DNA of 64,000 nucleotides, taken from the NCBI GenBank assembly GCA_021740645.1, contig JAIOZL010000004.1, forward strand, positions 1 through 64,000. Reading direction: 5' to 3'. Shown in pieces: positions 46,338-55,479 of this stretch. The stretch is from Bacteroidales bacterium. Its GTDB lineage: Bacteria; Bacteroidota; Bacteroidia; Bacteroidales; JAADJA01. The position numbers were made by a program, and so were the translations under genes. Positions within the stretch are counted from its first letter, which is position 1; each line of letters begins with the position of its first letter. Below the pieces are notes generated by a model. That model was not told the origin of the DNA. It did no database searches and worked only from the letters and a program-made list of their open reading frames with translations.

Positions 46338-47021
46338 TTATTCATTAAAACCATATCCAACTCCCTTAATCGTTTTAATGTAATGTTTACCAATTTTTTC
46401 ACGCAATTTTCGAATATGGACATCAAGGGTGCGATCGCTGACAAATACTTCATTGCCCCAAACTTTTGAATAGATCTCATCCCTGCTAAATATCTTCCCT
46501 GGCTGTGTGGCTAATAATACCAGGAGATCAAACTCTATTTTTGGAATATGAATGGAATTCCCTTCAAGGATCACTTCTCTCTTTTCTTTATTGATCACGA
46601 TAGAAGTGAAATCAATGGTATTCTCATCCGATTTTACTTTTGATTTTCGTTTTAAAAGTGCCTTAATCCGGGCTATTAATACCCTCGGTCTAACAGGTTT
46701 TGTTATATAATCATCTGCTCCAACATCAAAACCGGCAATTTGAGAATAATCTTCACCCCGGGCTGTTAAAAATATTATCAAGGTATCTTCAAACTCGGGT
46801 ATTTCCCTGAGCTCTTTACAAAGTTCCACACCATCAAGTCCCGGCATCATGATATCCAGGATAATTAGATCAGGTTTCTCTTTTTTTGCCAATTCTTTAC
46901 CTGTAGAACCATTTAATGCTGAAATTACCCTGAATCCCTCCTTTTCGAAATTATATTGAAGAAATTCAATTATATCCTTCTCATCATCGACGATTAAGAT
47001 TTTAGAATTTGAAACATCCAT
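46338..47021 (-). CDS. PhoB/OmpR-family response regulator
   Basis: This 227-residue regulator has a receiver domain (1-118) with the acidic pair VDDEKD, phospho-acceptor Asp in LIILDIMMPGLDG, and Lys in TKPVRP. The winged-helix DNA-binding domain (about 132-227) carries SRDEIYSKVWG and RTLDVHIRKLREKIG. Regulators of this class bind 11-bp-spaced direct repeats, and such repeats lie in the region shared with the divergent lipoprotein and TonB-receptor genes. It is co-transcribed with the kinase gene. Confidence 0.92.
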   Translation of the reverse strand: MDVSNSKILIVDDEKDIIEFLQYNFEKEGFRVISALNGSTGKELAKKEKPDLIILDIMMPGLDGVELCKELREIPEFEDTLIIFLTARGEDYSQIAGFDVGADDYITKPVRPRVLIARIKALLKRKSKVKSDENTIDFTSIVINKEKREVILEGNSIHIPKIEFDLLVLLATQPGKIFSRDEIYSKVWGNEVFVSDRTLDVHIRKLREKIGKHYIKTIKGVGYGFNE

Positions 47022-47058
47022 TTGGGCAACAAATTTATTTCGAAATAATTAATAAGCA

Positions 47059-47066
47059 CAAAGTTA
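47059..47066 (-). promoter_or_regulatory. -7 promoter box of response-regulator operon
   Basis: On the minus strand this reads TAACTTTG, a match to TAnnTTTG, 37 bp before the regulator's start codon. It overlaps a GTTAAT-rich stretch and may be autoregulated. Confidence 0.45.
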
Positions 47067-47110
47067 ATGTTAATTTATCATTAATACCAATTAAAAACAA
47101 TTAAGGGAAA

Positions 47111-47133
47111 GTTAACCACCAGTTTAACTTAAC
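47111..47133. promoter_or_regulatory. 11-bp direct repeats, candidate response-regulator site
   Basis: GTTAACCACCA at 47111-47121 and GTTTAACTTAA at 47122-47132 form a direct repeat with 11-bp spacing of GTT(T)AAC, the geometry bound by PhoB/OmpR-family dimers. A further GTTAATGTTAAT lies at about 47063-47074. The site is upstream of a TTGCTTTG -7-like box (47149-47156) for the lipoprotein gene, as expected for activation. Confidence 0.4.
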
Positions 47134-47183
47134 TTTTCAATAAAGGTATTGCTTTGCAACAAAATTATAAAATTGTTTTTAAA

Positions 47184-48410
47184 ATGAAAAAAATGAACAT
47201 TAAAGCCTTAGCAGTCTTATTTTCTTTAAGCATCGTTTTATTTTCTGCCTGTAATAAAAAGGAGGATACACCAGATCCTGTAAAACCAGCAGAAACAGAA
47301 TTTACAGTAACTGATAACATTAGTGCTAACACCACGTGGGGAACGGGTAATGTGTATATTTTAGCTGGCCGTATTGCGGTGGAATCAGGGGCCACGCTTA
47401 CCATTGAACCCGGTGTAATTGTAAAAGGTGAAGCAGGAACAGGACCTAATGCCACTGCTCTTATGGTGGCCCGAGGTGGTAAAATCAATGCTGTGGGAAC
47501 AGAAACTGAACCTATCATCTTTACCTCAGTAGCTGATGAAATTGAGCCTGGTATGATTGCCAGTCCTAACCTTGATCCTGACCTTGATGGACTTTGGGGT
47601 GGGTTGATCATACTTGGGAATGCACCCATTTCAGCTGATGCTGCTTCTGTTCAGATTGAAGGAGTTCCTCCTTCAGACCAGAATGGACTTTACGGCGGAG
47701 ATGCTGCAGACGACAATTCAGGAACGCTTAAATATATTTCTATCCGTCACGGTGGTGCCAATATTGGCGAAGGTAATGAGATCAATGGTTTGACACTGGG
47801 AGGTGTGGGAACCGGAACAGTCATTGAAAATGTGGAGATTATTGCGAACCAGGACGACGGAATTGAGTGGTTTGGTGGCACGGTTACCGTAAAAAATGCA
47901 TTGATCTGGAATCCAGGCGATGATGGTGTTGACACTGACCAGGGATGGGCTGGGATCTTGGATAACTTTGTGGTTATTGCCGGACCCAATACTGACCATG
48001 CATTAGAAATTGACGGGCCTGAAGGAAGCCTGTTAGGAAGTCACACCGTAAAAAATGGAACAGTTAAAGGAAACGATGATACTGAATTAGCTGCTTTCCG
48101 CGATGCGGCTAGAGGGACTTTTGAAAATATTTATTTCTTTAATTTCCCCAACCCTGCTGTGGATGGCCGTGGCGACTTCACTTTTGGTGATGATGAATCG
48201 GAGCAAAATTTCATTGATGGTATATTGGTATTCAACAACCTCGAAACCACATTACCTTCGGATACCACAGCATTATCAGATGTTTTTAAAAGCGGTACTG
48301 ATATTCATGCCAGTGCTGTGGCAGCCGGAGCTAACACTGTGGGAGCTGATGTTTCGGTTTTCCAAAACTGGACATGGGCCAGTCAGTCAGGAAACCTGAA
48401 TGATTTATAA
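47184..48410 (+). CDS. Surface lipoprotein, beta-helix-like, paired with TonB receptor
   Basis: This protein of about 408 residues has a lipobox FSAC (Cys about 23) followed by NKKEDTPDP. The body has regularly spaced short strands with Gly, Asn and Asp turns (TIEPGVIVKGEAGTG, LTLGGVGTGTVIENVEI, DHALEIDGPEG), as in right-handed beta-helices. Databases often mislabel such proteins as multidrug transporters. It precedes a TonB-dependent receptor and probably acts as its surface substrate-binding partner. I chose ATG 47184 rather than the upstream TTG because only then does the signal peptide begin at the N-terminus. Confidence 0.75.
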   Translation: MKKMNIKALAVLFSLSIVLFSACNKKEDTPDPVKPAETEFTVTDNISANTTWGTGNVYILAGRIAVESGATLTIEPGVIVKGEAGTGPNATALMVARGGKINAVGTETEPIIFTSVADEIEPGMIASPNLDPDLDGLWGGLIILGNAPISADAASVQIEGVPPSDQNGLYGGDAADDNSGTLKYISIRHGGANIGEGNEINGLTLGGVGTGTVIENVEIIANQDDGIEWFGGTVTVKNALIWNPGDDGVDTDQGWAGILDNFVVIAGPNTDHALEIDGPEGSLLGSHTVKNGTVKGNDDTELAAFRDAARGTFENIYFFNFPNPAVDGRGDFTFGDDESEQNFIDGILVFNNLETTLPSDTTALSDVFKSGTDIHASAVAAGANTVGADVSVFQNWTWASQSGNLNDL

Positions 48411-48436
48411 GAAACATATTAAAATATTAATACAAA

Positions 48437-48471
48437 CAAAACACGCGGGTACTAAAGCCTTGCGTGTTTTG
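48437..48471 (+). terminator. Hairpin between lipoprotein and TonB-receptor genes
   Basis: CAAAACACGC (48437-48446) pairs perfectly with GCGTGTTTTG (48462-48471) across a 15-base loop, followed by TATTTT. It is a good intrinsic-terminator shape inside what otherwise looks like an operon, so it probably reduces receptor expression relative to the lipoprotein. Confidence 0.65.
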
Positions 48472-48500
48472 TATTTTATCTTAGAATAATAGAATTAATT

Positions 48501-51392
48501 ATGCGAACATCGTTTTTCATATTTATTTTAACACTGGTTGTTGCTTTTAGTGGCAAAGCGCAAAACGGATTTATCAGAGGAACAGTATTCGATGCCAGCA
48601 TGGGAGAATATTTGCCGGGTGTAACGATCCTCGTAGAAGGCACAACAACCGGCACCATTACCGACCTGGATGGAAAGTTTAACTTGTCACTTCCCCCAGG
48701 AAGCTATTCTCTTAGAATATCCTTTATTTCATACAATACGCTGAATCTTCAGGATGTCGTAGTAAAATCGAACGAAGTTACCAACCTGGACGATCTTGGC
48801 CTGGAGGAGGCCTCCTTCGACCTTGCAGAGATTACCGTGACAGCAAAGGCTGTGAGAAATACAGAAACAGCAATGATCACGATGAAACGCAAATCGGCTA
48901 ACTTACTTGATGGAATATCTGCTACAAATTTTCGGAAGATAGGTGACTCGGATGCGGCCGCTTCTATGCAAAGAATATCGGGAGTTTCGGTTGATGGAGG
49001 CAAATATGTATTTGTAAGGGGGTTGGGAGACCGGTATACTAAAACCATCCTGAACGGTATGGATATACCTGGACTTGATCCGGACCGGAACACCATTCAA
49101 ATGGATATTTTTCCTACCAATGTGATTGATAATATTGTTGTAATTAAATCTTTTACTGCCGACTTACCTGCTGACTTTACTGGCGGGGTTATTGATATTT
49201 ATACCAAAGACTTTCCGGAAGATAAAATGGGCAGTTTTTCAATATCTGCCGCCTATAATCCGGATATGCATTTCAACAGCGACTACCTGACCTATGAAGG
49301 AGGAAAAACTGACTTTTTGGGATTTGACGATGGCACACGTGCTATTCCGGCCACATCCAATATTCCATTTTTCTCTGATGTAGTCGGAAATCCCAACGGA
49401 GAGAAAGGACAGCGGTACCAGGAGATACTGCGTGCGTTCAACCCTACCATGGCTGCTAAAAAACAAAACAGTTTTATGGATTACAGCATTGGAACTTCTT
49501 TCGGGAACCAAATACCCTTGAAAGAAAATACTCTTGGATATAACATAGCCATATCCTATAAAAATGAGACAGATTTTTATGAAAATGCTGAATTTGGAAG
49601 ATATGGTTTGTCAGGGGACAAAGATATTTATCAAATGGAAGTCAGGGAATTCCAAAAAGGAAATTATGGGGTAAATAATGTTTTATTAAGCGGATTGGGG
49701 GGCATTGCTTTTAAAACCAAAAAATCGAAATACAGCCTGACCTTATTGCATTTGCAAAATGGTGAATCCAAAGCAGGTGTCTTTGACTATAGTGGTTCCG
49801 ACCAGGGGTCAGTATTTGACGCACGTCAGCATAACCTGGATTATAGCCAGCGTTCCCTTTCAAACTTACTGCTCGATGGAAAACATAAATTGAATGCTTC
49901 GAAATGGGAAGTATCATGGAAATTATCTCCCACCCTTGCCCGGATGGATGATCCTGATGTAAGATTTACCCGTTATGAGGACAGGGATGGAGAGTGGGCT
50001 ATTGGCACAGAAGTAGGATTTCCTGAGCGGATATGGCGTGAATTATTTGAGTTAAATCTGGCAGGCTTAGCTCATGTAAAACGAGAATATACCTTCAGAA
50101 GAGAAAAAGCCAATTTAAATTTTGGTGGGGCCTATACCTATAAAAACAGGAGTTTCGAGATCAGGAGCTTTGCCCTGAATATCCGTAATATTCCCCTGAC
50201 AGGCGATCCAAATGAATTATTTTGGGACGAAAATCTGTGGCCGCGGAATGGCAGCGTAAATAGCGGCACTACCTACGAAGCCCGCTTTGTTCCGGTAAAT
50301 CCAAATAAATTTGACGCCAACACCAACAATGTGGCAGGATATATCTCTACAGAATTAAGCCCTTTTAATAAGTTAAAAGCCATTGTAGGTGTTCGTATGG
50401 AAAATTATACGCAGCGTTATACAGGGCGCGATCAGCAGGGAAAAAATATCCTGGATGATGACATCGTGTTGGATGCGTTGGACTTTTTCCCATCGGTGAA
50501 CCTGATCTATGGTATTAATGAGAAGCAAAACTTAAGGGTATCCTATTCAAAGACAATTGCAAGGCCTTCATTTAAGGAATTATCTTTCGCAGAAATTTAT
50601 GACCCTATTACCGGGCGGACTTTTGTGGGTGGATTGTTCCCCGACGAAAATAAAATTGCCGGCATTACCTATTGGGATGGAAATTTAACCAGTACTTATA
50701 TCCATAACATAGATCTGCGCTGGGAAATGTTCAAGGATAACGGACAAATGATATCCCTTAGTGGGTTTTACAAAACATTTATCGACCCCATTGAGATCGT
50801 ACAATATGCCACACAAACCGGATCGTTTCAACCCCGTAATGTAGGTGATGCTGAAGTTGTAGGAGCAGAAGCAGAGCTGCGACAGGATTTGGAACCCATA
50901 ATTGGAGTTCTGAAAAATTTCAGATTCTCGTTTAACTTTACCTATAATAGTTCACGGATTAAATTAAGTAAAACGGAATATGATTCACGGGCAGAGAATG
51001 CAAGAACTGGTGAAACGGTGAAGGAATACAGGGATATGGCCCTTCTTGCACCGATTATTGTAAATGGAGGAATTGCCTATAACGGAGAGACAAAAGGATT
51101 TGCCGAAAATCTTGAAGCCGGTTTGTATTATAATGTTCAGGGTAGGACCCTTGAATATGTGGGTATTGCCGACCGTCCTGATATTTTCACAGAACCTTTC
51201 CATAGCCTTAACTTTAATACCAATAAGAAGTTTGGAAAGGACAAAAAATACCAGCTTGGTTTGAAAATAGAGAACATACTTAATGCGAAAAGAGAGTCTA
51301 TTTTTAAGTCGTATAATTCAAATAATGCATACTTCGAAAGGCTGGACCCGGGTATAAAAATAAAATTAAGATTTAGTTATTCTATATTTTAA
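48501..51392 (+). CDS. TonB-dependent outer-membrane receptor
   Basis: This 963-residue receptor has a signal peptide (ending SGKAQ) and a carboxypeptidase-regulatory-like domain (about 22-105; RGTVFDASMGEYLPGVTIL). A plug domain follows (about 125-245; GVSVDGGKYVFVRGLGDRY, DIFPTNVIDNIVVIKSF), then a 22-strand barrel ending in a C-terminal aromatic strand LRFSYSIF. It imports a ligand using TonB energy, probably captured by the upstream lipoprotein. The adjacent PhoB/PhoR-like system makes phosphate starvation a reasonable but untested cue. Confidence 0.9.
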   Translation: MRTSFFIFILTLVVAFSGKAQNGFIRGTVFDASMGEYLPGVTILVEGTTTGTITDLDGKFNLSLPPGSYSLRISFISYNTLNLQDVVVKSNEVTNLDDLGLEEASFDLAEITVTAKAVRNTETAMITMKRKSANLLDGISATNFRKIGDSDAAASMQRISGVSVDGGKYVFVRGLGDRYTKTILNGMDIPGLDPDRNTIQMDIFPTNVIDNIVVIKSFTADLPADFTGGVIDIYTKDFPEDKMGSFSISAAYNPDMHFNSDYLTYEGGKTDFLGFDDGTRAIPATSNIPFFSDVVGNPNGEKGQRYQEILRAFNPTMAAKKQNSFMDYSIGTSFGNQIPLKENTLGYNIAISYKNETDFYENAEFGRYGLSGDKDIYQMEVREFQKGNYGVNNVLLSGLGGIAFKTKKSKYSLTLLHLQNGESKAGVFDYSGSDQGSVFDARQHNLDYSQRSLSNLLLDGKHKLNASKWEVSWKLSPTLARMDDPDVRFTRYEDRDGEWAIGTEVGFPERIWRELFELNLAGLAHVKREYTFRREKANLNFGGAYTYKNRSFEIRSFALNIRNIPLTGDPNELFWDENLWPRNGSVNSGTTYEARFVPVNPNKFDANTNNVAGYISTELSPFNKLKAIVGVRMENYTQRYTGRDQQGKNILDDDIVLDALDFFPSVNLIYGINEKQNLRVSYSKTIARPSFKELSFAEIYDPITGRTFVGGLFPDENKIAGITYWDGNLTSTYIHNIDLRWEMFKDNGQMISLSGFYKTFIDPIEIVQYATQTGSFQPRNVGDAEVVGAEAELRQDLEPIIGVLKNFRFSFNFTYNSSRIKLSKTEYDSRAENARTGETVKEYRDMALLAPIIVNGGIAYNGETKGFAENLEAGLYYNVQGRTLEYVGIADRPDIFTEPFHSLNFNTNKKFGKDKKYQLGLKIENILNAKRESIFKSYNSNNAYFERLDPGIKIKLRFSYSIF

Positions 51393-51478
51393 TTCACTGA
51401 GCTGGACGTTAAACAGATCATAAAAAAACATAAAGCCTGACGGAAATGACTCAAGGGGAACATCATCGGATAAATCAC

Positions 51479-51486
51479 TATTTTTG
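51479..51486 (+). promoter_or_regulatory. Possible -7 box before MORN-repeat gene
   Basis: TATTTTTG matches TAnnTTTG about 95 bp upstream of the ATG at 51582; no clear -33 element accompanies it. Confidence 0.3.
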
Positions 51487-51581
51487 CATGACTGATCATA
51501 CTATGGGCTGCCTGGTTTTTGTATTCCGTGAATTGAGATGACATAATACATGGAAAAAATTTAAGTTCAAATAAAAAATCA

Positions 51582-52052
51582 ATGAAGAAACAAATCATAC
51601 TGATTATAATTACCCTGACTGCCCTTTTGGGCAGCAATAAATTGTTCAGCCAGGAACTGGACATGAAGGATGGGTATTTTTATAAAAAAGGGATGGTTTA
51701 TACCGGATCGCATACACAGTATTACGAAAACGGGAATCCCAAAATTATCCTGAATATAAAAAATGGACTGGAAGACGGCATGGTAATTACCTTTTTTGAA
51801 AATGGCCGGAAACATGAGCAACGCTCATATATAGATGGGAAAAAAGACGGGCTCTGGATCAACTGGAATGAAGAGGGGGTTAAAGTAAGTGAAGCCAATT
51901 ATAAAAGCAACCAGAAGCATGGACAGTGGTATGTTTGGAGCGACAAAGGAGTACTTTTATATGATATGTTCTACGAGAACGGCCAAAAAGCCGGTATCTG
52001 GAAAATGTACAATGAAAAAGGCGAACTGATCAACGAGAGGAAATACAAATAG
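51582..52052 (+). CDS. Exported MORN-variant repeat protein (YwqK-like)
   Basis: This 156-residue protein has a signal peptide (1-24, ending LFSQE) and about five MORN-variant repeats of roughly 22 residues with the pattern YYENGNP and KDGLWINWNEEG. Such proteins are often called YwqK-family antitoxins, but the exported form here has no toxin gene beside it, so I would not assign that role. A structural or surface-binding function is more likely. It converges with the LytTR regulator gene. Confidence 0.8.
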   Translation: MKKQIILIIITLTALLGSNKLFSQELDMKDGYFYKKGMVYTGSHTQYYENGNPKIILNIKNGLEDGMVITFFENGRKHEQRSYIDGKKDGLWINWNEEGVKVSEANYKSNQKHGQWYVWSDKGVLLYDMFYENGQKAGIWKMYNEKGELINERKYK

Positions 52053-52108
52053 ATATTTATAGCCAGTTCCCACATTAGTGCAAGCGTCATAAATAGTGCA
52101 ATTATTTG

Positions 52109-52810
52109 CTAATTTTCACCTGCCTCTTTCACAATCCTGCGGACAGCTTCCCTGTAATTTTTCCCCACTGGCAGCTCGTGTTGGGCAATTTTTATCTGAT
52201 TGCCATCAATATATTGCAGGTGGCTGTGCGAAATTATGTATGACCTGTGGATTTGTACAAATGACTTTTCAGGCATTAGCTTGTACAGGTTTTGAAGGGT
52301 GTCGTGTACTAAGATAAACGTATTGTTGTAATACACTTTAACATAATCCCCCATAGCTTCAAGGTGGGTGATTTCTTTTAGTGGGACTTTGAATGTTTTT
52401 TTATCTGCCTTCAACATAATAAACCGGTCCGGAGATGAAGTCATGTCTTTTTCAGCCAGTATTTCAACCGCTTTATTTACGGCTTTTATGAAGCGTTCGA
52501 AAGAAAAAGGTTTAAGCAGGTAATCCACGGCGCTTACTTCGTAACTTTCAATGGCATATTCGGGATAAGCGGTGGTGAAGATCGCCAGGGGAGGATGCTC
52601 TAGTGACTTAAGAAAACTCATGCCCGACAATCGAGGCATATTGATGTCGAGGAACATAAGGTCAACCGGTTTTTTTAACAACATATCCCTGGCATCAAAA
52701 GCATTATTACAAACACCAACCAGGTTTAACTGGGGGGTGTCTGTTATGTATTTCAACAAGATATCCTGCGAAACCGGTTCATCTTCCACGATAATGCAAT
52801 GAATGGTCAT
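52109..52810 (-). CDS. LytTR-family response regulator
   Basis: This 233-residue regulator has a receiver domain (about 1-120) with IVEDEP, phospho-acceptor Asp in LMFLDINMPRLSG and Lys in LLKPFSFE. A LytTR DNA-binding domain (about 135-230) carries EITHLEAMGDYVKVYYNN and SFVQIHRSYIIS. It acts with the membrane kinase encoded 5 bp upstream in the same operon. Its targets are not visible here. Confidence 0.92.
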   Translation of the reverse strand: MTIHCIIVEDEPVSQDILLKYITDTPQLNLVGVCNNAFDARDMLLKKPVDLMFLDINMPRLSGMSFLKSLEHPPLAIFTTAYPEYAIESYEVSAVDYLLKPFSFERFIKAVNKAVEILAEKDMTSSPDRFIMLKADKKTFKVPLKEITHLEAMGDYVKVYYNNTFILVHDTLQNLYKLMPEKSFVQIHRSYIISHSHLQYIDGNQIKIAQHELPVGKNYREAVRRIVKEAGEN

Positions 52811-52815
52811 GACTG

Positions 52816-53874
52816 TTATTTAATTTCTAAATCAACGCTTAAGGTCACTTTAAACGAGTTCTCTGTTTCTTTAATTTCAAAGGTATGTTTTTTGGGGTAA
52901 ATCAGGGCTAAACGGTTTTGAATATTTTCTAAACCTACCCCACTATCCCTGCCCGAAAGGGATGAATCTTTCCAGCCCTTATTATTTTCTATAGTAAAGA
53001 TAAGTTTGGTCTTCTTAAAAGTAAGCCTGATGTTCACGAAAGTATTTTGGATATCTCCTTTAAGGCCATGTTTAAAACTGTTTTCAATAAGCGGTAAAAA
53101 CAACATGGGGGCAATGTTAAGTTGTTCGTTTTCCACATCTACCTCAAAATTGATCTGTGCGCTCTCGATGGAACGAAAGCGTTGCAAAGCAATAAAATCG
53201 CGGATCAGTTTTATTTCATCCTGTAAGCTGACTTCCGAAGCATTCGCATCATAGATCACATACCGCAAAATATCTGAAAGCTGAAGGATGGCATCGGGGG
53301 CTTCTTTTTTATTATTGATGGCCATCGAATAAATTACATTCAGGCTATTGAATAAAAAATGGGGGTTAAGCTGATTGGAAAGGGCTTTCAGTTCAGCGGC
53401 CACTTTCTCCTTTTCAAGACGGGTTAAATTATGCCGGGCCTCATTCAGTTCAAACCATTCTTTGGATAAATGAATAAGGGTACTTACCACCATAAAAACA
53501 AGAAAAAACTTGAGCAGGTCGCCATAGGAATAATAGGAAATAAAATAATATCCGGGCAACAGAGTATCAATAAACTTACTGAAAATAATTTGGTTGAAAT
53601 AGCTGAAAAGAAAAAGGCTGATCACGAAGGTAAAAATCCAGGCCATATATTTTTTCTTGTTTAACAGGCGGGGGATAAAAATCAAAAGGTTTAGCTCAAC
53701 TGGAATCAGGATAGTTCCCAGGAATATAGCCGTATAGATAAAGTCTATTTTTTGAAAGCTGCTGGAAAGGGAAAATATATGTAGTAAAATGTAGGCTGAA
53801 AGTGCCCAGAATAAAAGCTTATGAACAGCTCTGTTCCTGGCAAAACTCAACACCATATTTTTTAAGCGTTTCAT
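52816..53874 (-). CDS. LytS-type sensor histidine kinase
   Basis: This 352-residue kinase has four predicted TM helices in the first 135 residues, a short coiled linker, the His-kinase signature LNPHFLFNSLNVIYSM (about 168-185) and a C-terminal ATPase domain with PLIENSFKHG and GVGLENIQNRL. This is the standard Bacteroidota partner of LytTR regulators. Its start overlaps the lipoprotein gene upstream by 4 bp, which implies coupled expression of all three genes. Confidence 0.9.
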   Translation of the reverse strand: MKRLKNMVLSFARNRAVHKLLFWALSAYILLHIFSLSSSFQKIDFIYTAIFLGTILIPVELNLLIFIPRLLNKKKYMAWIFTFVISLFLFSYFNQIIFSKFIDTLLPGYYFISYYSYGDLLKFFLVFMVVSTLIHLSKEWFELNEARHNLTRLEKEKVAAELKALSNQLNPHFLFNSLNVIYSMAINNKKEAPDAILQLSDILRYVIYDANASEVSLQDEIKLIRDFIALQRFRSIESAQINFEVDVENEQLNIAPMLFLPLIENSFKHGLKGDIQNTFVNIRLTFKKTKLIFTIENNKGWKDSSLSGRDSGVGLENIQNRLALIYPKKHTFEIKETENSFKVTLSVDLEIK

Positions 53875-54506
53875 TTTTTCTTATTCAGTTTAATACAAAT
53901 ATAGTCGTTCGTATCATCGCAATAAAAAGCTTCCGGCTCGTTGCCATATTTGATAATGAATTTCCGCAATTCCTCTGTGGATGCTGTTAATACATATTGC
54001 TCTGATGAAATATTATCTGTCGTACGGATTTTTTCATGAGCGATCTTGATCCGGTTTTCTTCAAAAAGTTTTTGCAACCAGCTTTCATTAAACCAGCTTA
54101 TGATGATTTCTTCCTCAGAAACTATTTCAATGCGGGCAAGTGAATGGGTTGGTACCATATGGTAATCCACCATATCATCATCTTCATCATTGCGTATTGG
54201 GGCAAAGTCGAGGTAATACACCTTATTTAGTGTAAATAAATGGACATTAAAACGGGATACATTTCCCGACTCTTCGAACATTTTAAATTCATAGGAGTTG
54301 TCGGTACTGTCGCCCAGCAGAAATCCCTTAGAAAAAACATAAGGCCTGATTTCCCACGAAACCGAATCCTCATCCAACCAGCTTCCGTTCAGGGAGGATT
54401 TATAAACCACATCTTTTTCAAGGTAAAAGGGATGCAGGGATTTAACAAAACAACTTGTGACCAGCAAGGCTAAAAAAGATAAAAGAATAATCGTTCGTGT
54501 TTTCAT
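53871..54506 (-). CDS. Lipoprotein co-transcribed with LytS/LytTR system
   Basis: This 211-residue protein has a lipobox VTSC (Cys about 19) followed by FVKSLHPFYLEKDVVY and the segment LNGSWLDEDSVSWEIRPY. These two motifs recur in a Bacteroidota lipoprotein family of unknown function that I recognise only by pattern. The body is beta-rich and ends DDTNDYICIKLNKKK. It may be the signal-sensing partner of the kinase encoded in 4-bp overlap. It is the first gene of the operon. Confidence 0.7.
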   Translation of the reverse strand: MKTRTIILLSFLALLVTSCFVKSLHPFYLEKDVVYKSSLNGSWLDEDSVSWEIRPYVFSKGFLLGDSTDNSYEFKMFEESGNVSRFNVHLFTLNKVYYLDFAPIRNDEDDDMVDYHMVPTHSLARIEIVSEEEIIISWFNESWLQKLFEENRIKIAHEKIRTTDNISSEQYVLTASTEELRKFIIKYGNEPEAFYCDDTNDYICIKLNKKK

Positions 54507-54628
54507 GATTTTTAGTTTTAAATCCGAAGCAAAGAAAAGGGCAAAAGATGAGGAGGAAAAATTATTTCGGTGAAGGGCGCGATTTTATCGATGAAGGTAA
54601 AAAGAAGCCATCTTAAAACTTGTAAAAA

Positions 54629-54711
54629 CGTCATTGAGAGCGAAGCTGCGCTATCTGTAATACTCTTTTATCTGTGAGATTGCTTCGGCCATTCTTCCTT
54701 AGCAATGATGA
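54629..54711. repeat. Degenerate palindromic repeat (REP-like)
   Basis: CGTCATTGAGAGCGAAGC near 54629 and GAGATTGCTTCGGCC...AGCAATGATG to about 54711 form imperfect inverted arms of the widespread bacterial intergenic repeat type CGTCATTGCGAGCGAAGC/GAGATTGCTTCG. It lies alone in the 226-bp gap and looks decayed. Confidence 0.6.
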
Positions 54712-54732
54712 TATTCTGTATTTTGAGACAGT

Positions 54733-55416
54733 TTAAAGACCAACTAAAAATCCGGTATGCATTCCAAAACCAAAATGTTTATAAGAAGGTTCACCATTTC
54801 TATGAATTGGATTGATTGATGCATTAACAATACCTTCCAGGAATATTTTTACCCGTTGGGAAATTATGATTTGTGACCCAACTGCAAGCAATCCACCAAA
54901 GTCAATCTTGTTAAATTGATCAAATGATCCAAGTTCTTTATAATCATTGATGCCTTCGGAGATCAATTTACCCGTATTATGATCAGTTATCATATTTACA
55001 TCTTTAACTGTAATCAGATATCCGAAAGACGGGCCAATAGAGAAAAAGAATGATTCACTTTTTCCAAATGACTTTTTCAATAACAGAGGCAACTGAATAT
55101 ATTCAAATTTCAATTTTGAATTTTGATCAATAAAGGGATAATCGTCTATTTGAGTGCTCAAATTTGACAATTCATTTTTTGCTCCTTTTTGTTGATAATT
55201 AAGTTCAGAATAAAGGTAAAATTTATCTCCAATCTTTAATTGTGCTGAAAACCCCAGATTAGCGCTCATCTTAAATCTTAATTCATCAGGTAAAGAATTT
55301 CCATAAAAAGAGGTATAGTTTATGCCTGAATTAAGGCCAATTAAAATATCCTGTGATTGAGATCTCATATTTAGTAGCAATATGAGACTAAGGATTAAAA
55401 GTTTATAGATTTTCAT
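54733..55416 (-). CDS. Outer-membrane beta-barrel protein (PorT-like)
   Basis: This 227-residue protein has a signal peptide (1-21, ending RSQSQ) and an eight-strand-type barrel pattern (ILIGLNSGINYTSFYG, LGFSAQLKIGDKFYLYSEL, SFFFSIGPSFGYLITV). It ends in a terminal strand FGMHTGFLVGL. It resembles small PorT/OmpX-like barrels of Bacteroidota. It is not the T9SS PorT itself as far as can be judged, and no partner gene is adjacent. Confidence 0.78.
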   Translation of the reverse strand: MKIYKLLILSLILLLNMRSQSQDILIGLNSGINYTSFYGNSLPDELRFKMSANLGFSAQLKIGDKFYLYSELNYQQKGAKNELSNLSTQIDDYPFIDQNSKLKFEYIQLPLLLKKSFGKSESFFFSIGPSFGYLITVKDVNMITDHNTGKLISEGINDYKELGSFDQFNKIDFGGLLAVGSQIIISQRVKIFLEGIVNASINPIHRNGEPSYKHFGFGMHTGFLVGL

Positions 55417-55479
55417 TGGTAATGAATAATTAATCCGATGACTGCAGTCATCGGATTAATAAAAAATGCTAATATATCT

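Noticed and set aside
51582-52052. Toxin-antitoxin system (YwqK antitoxin label)
   Set aside because: The protein carries a signal peptide and there is no toxin gene next to it.
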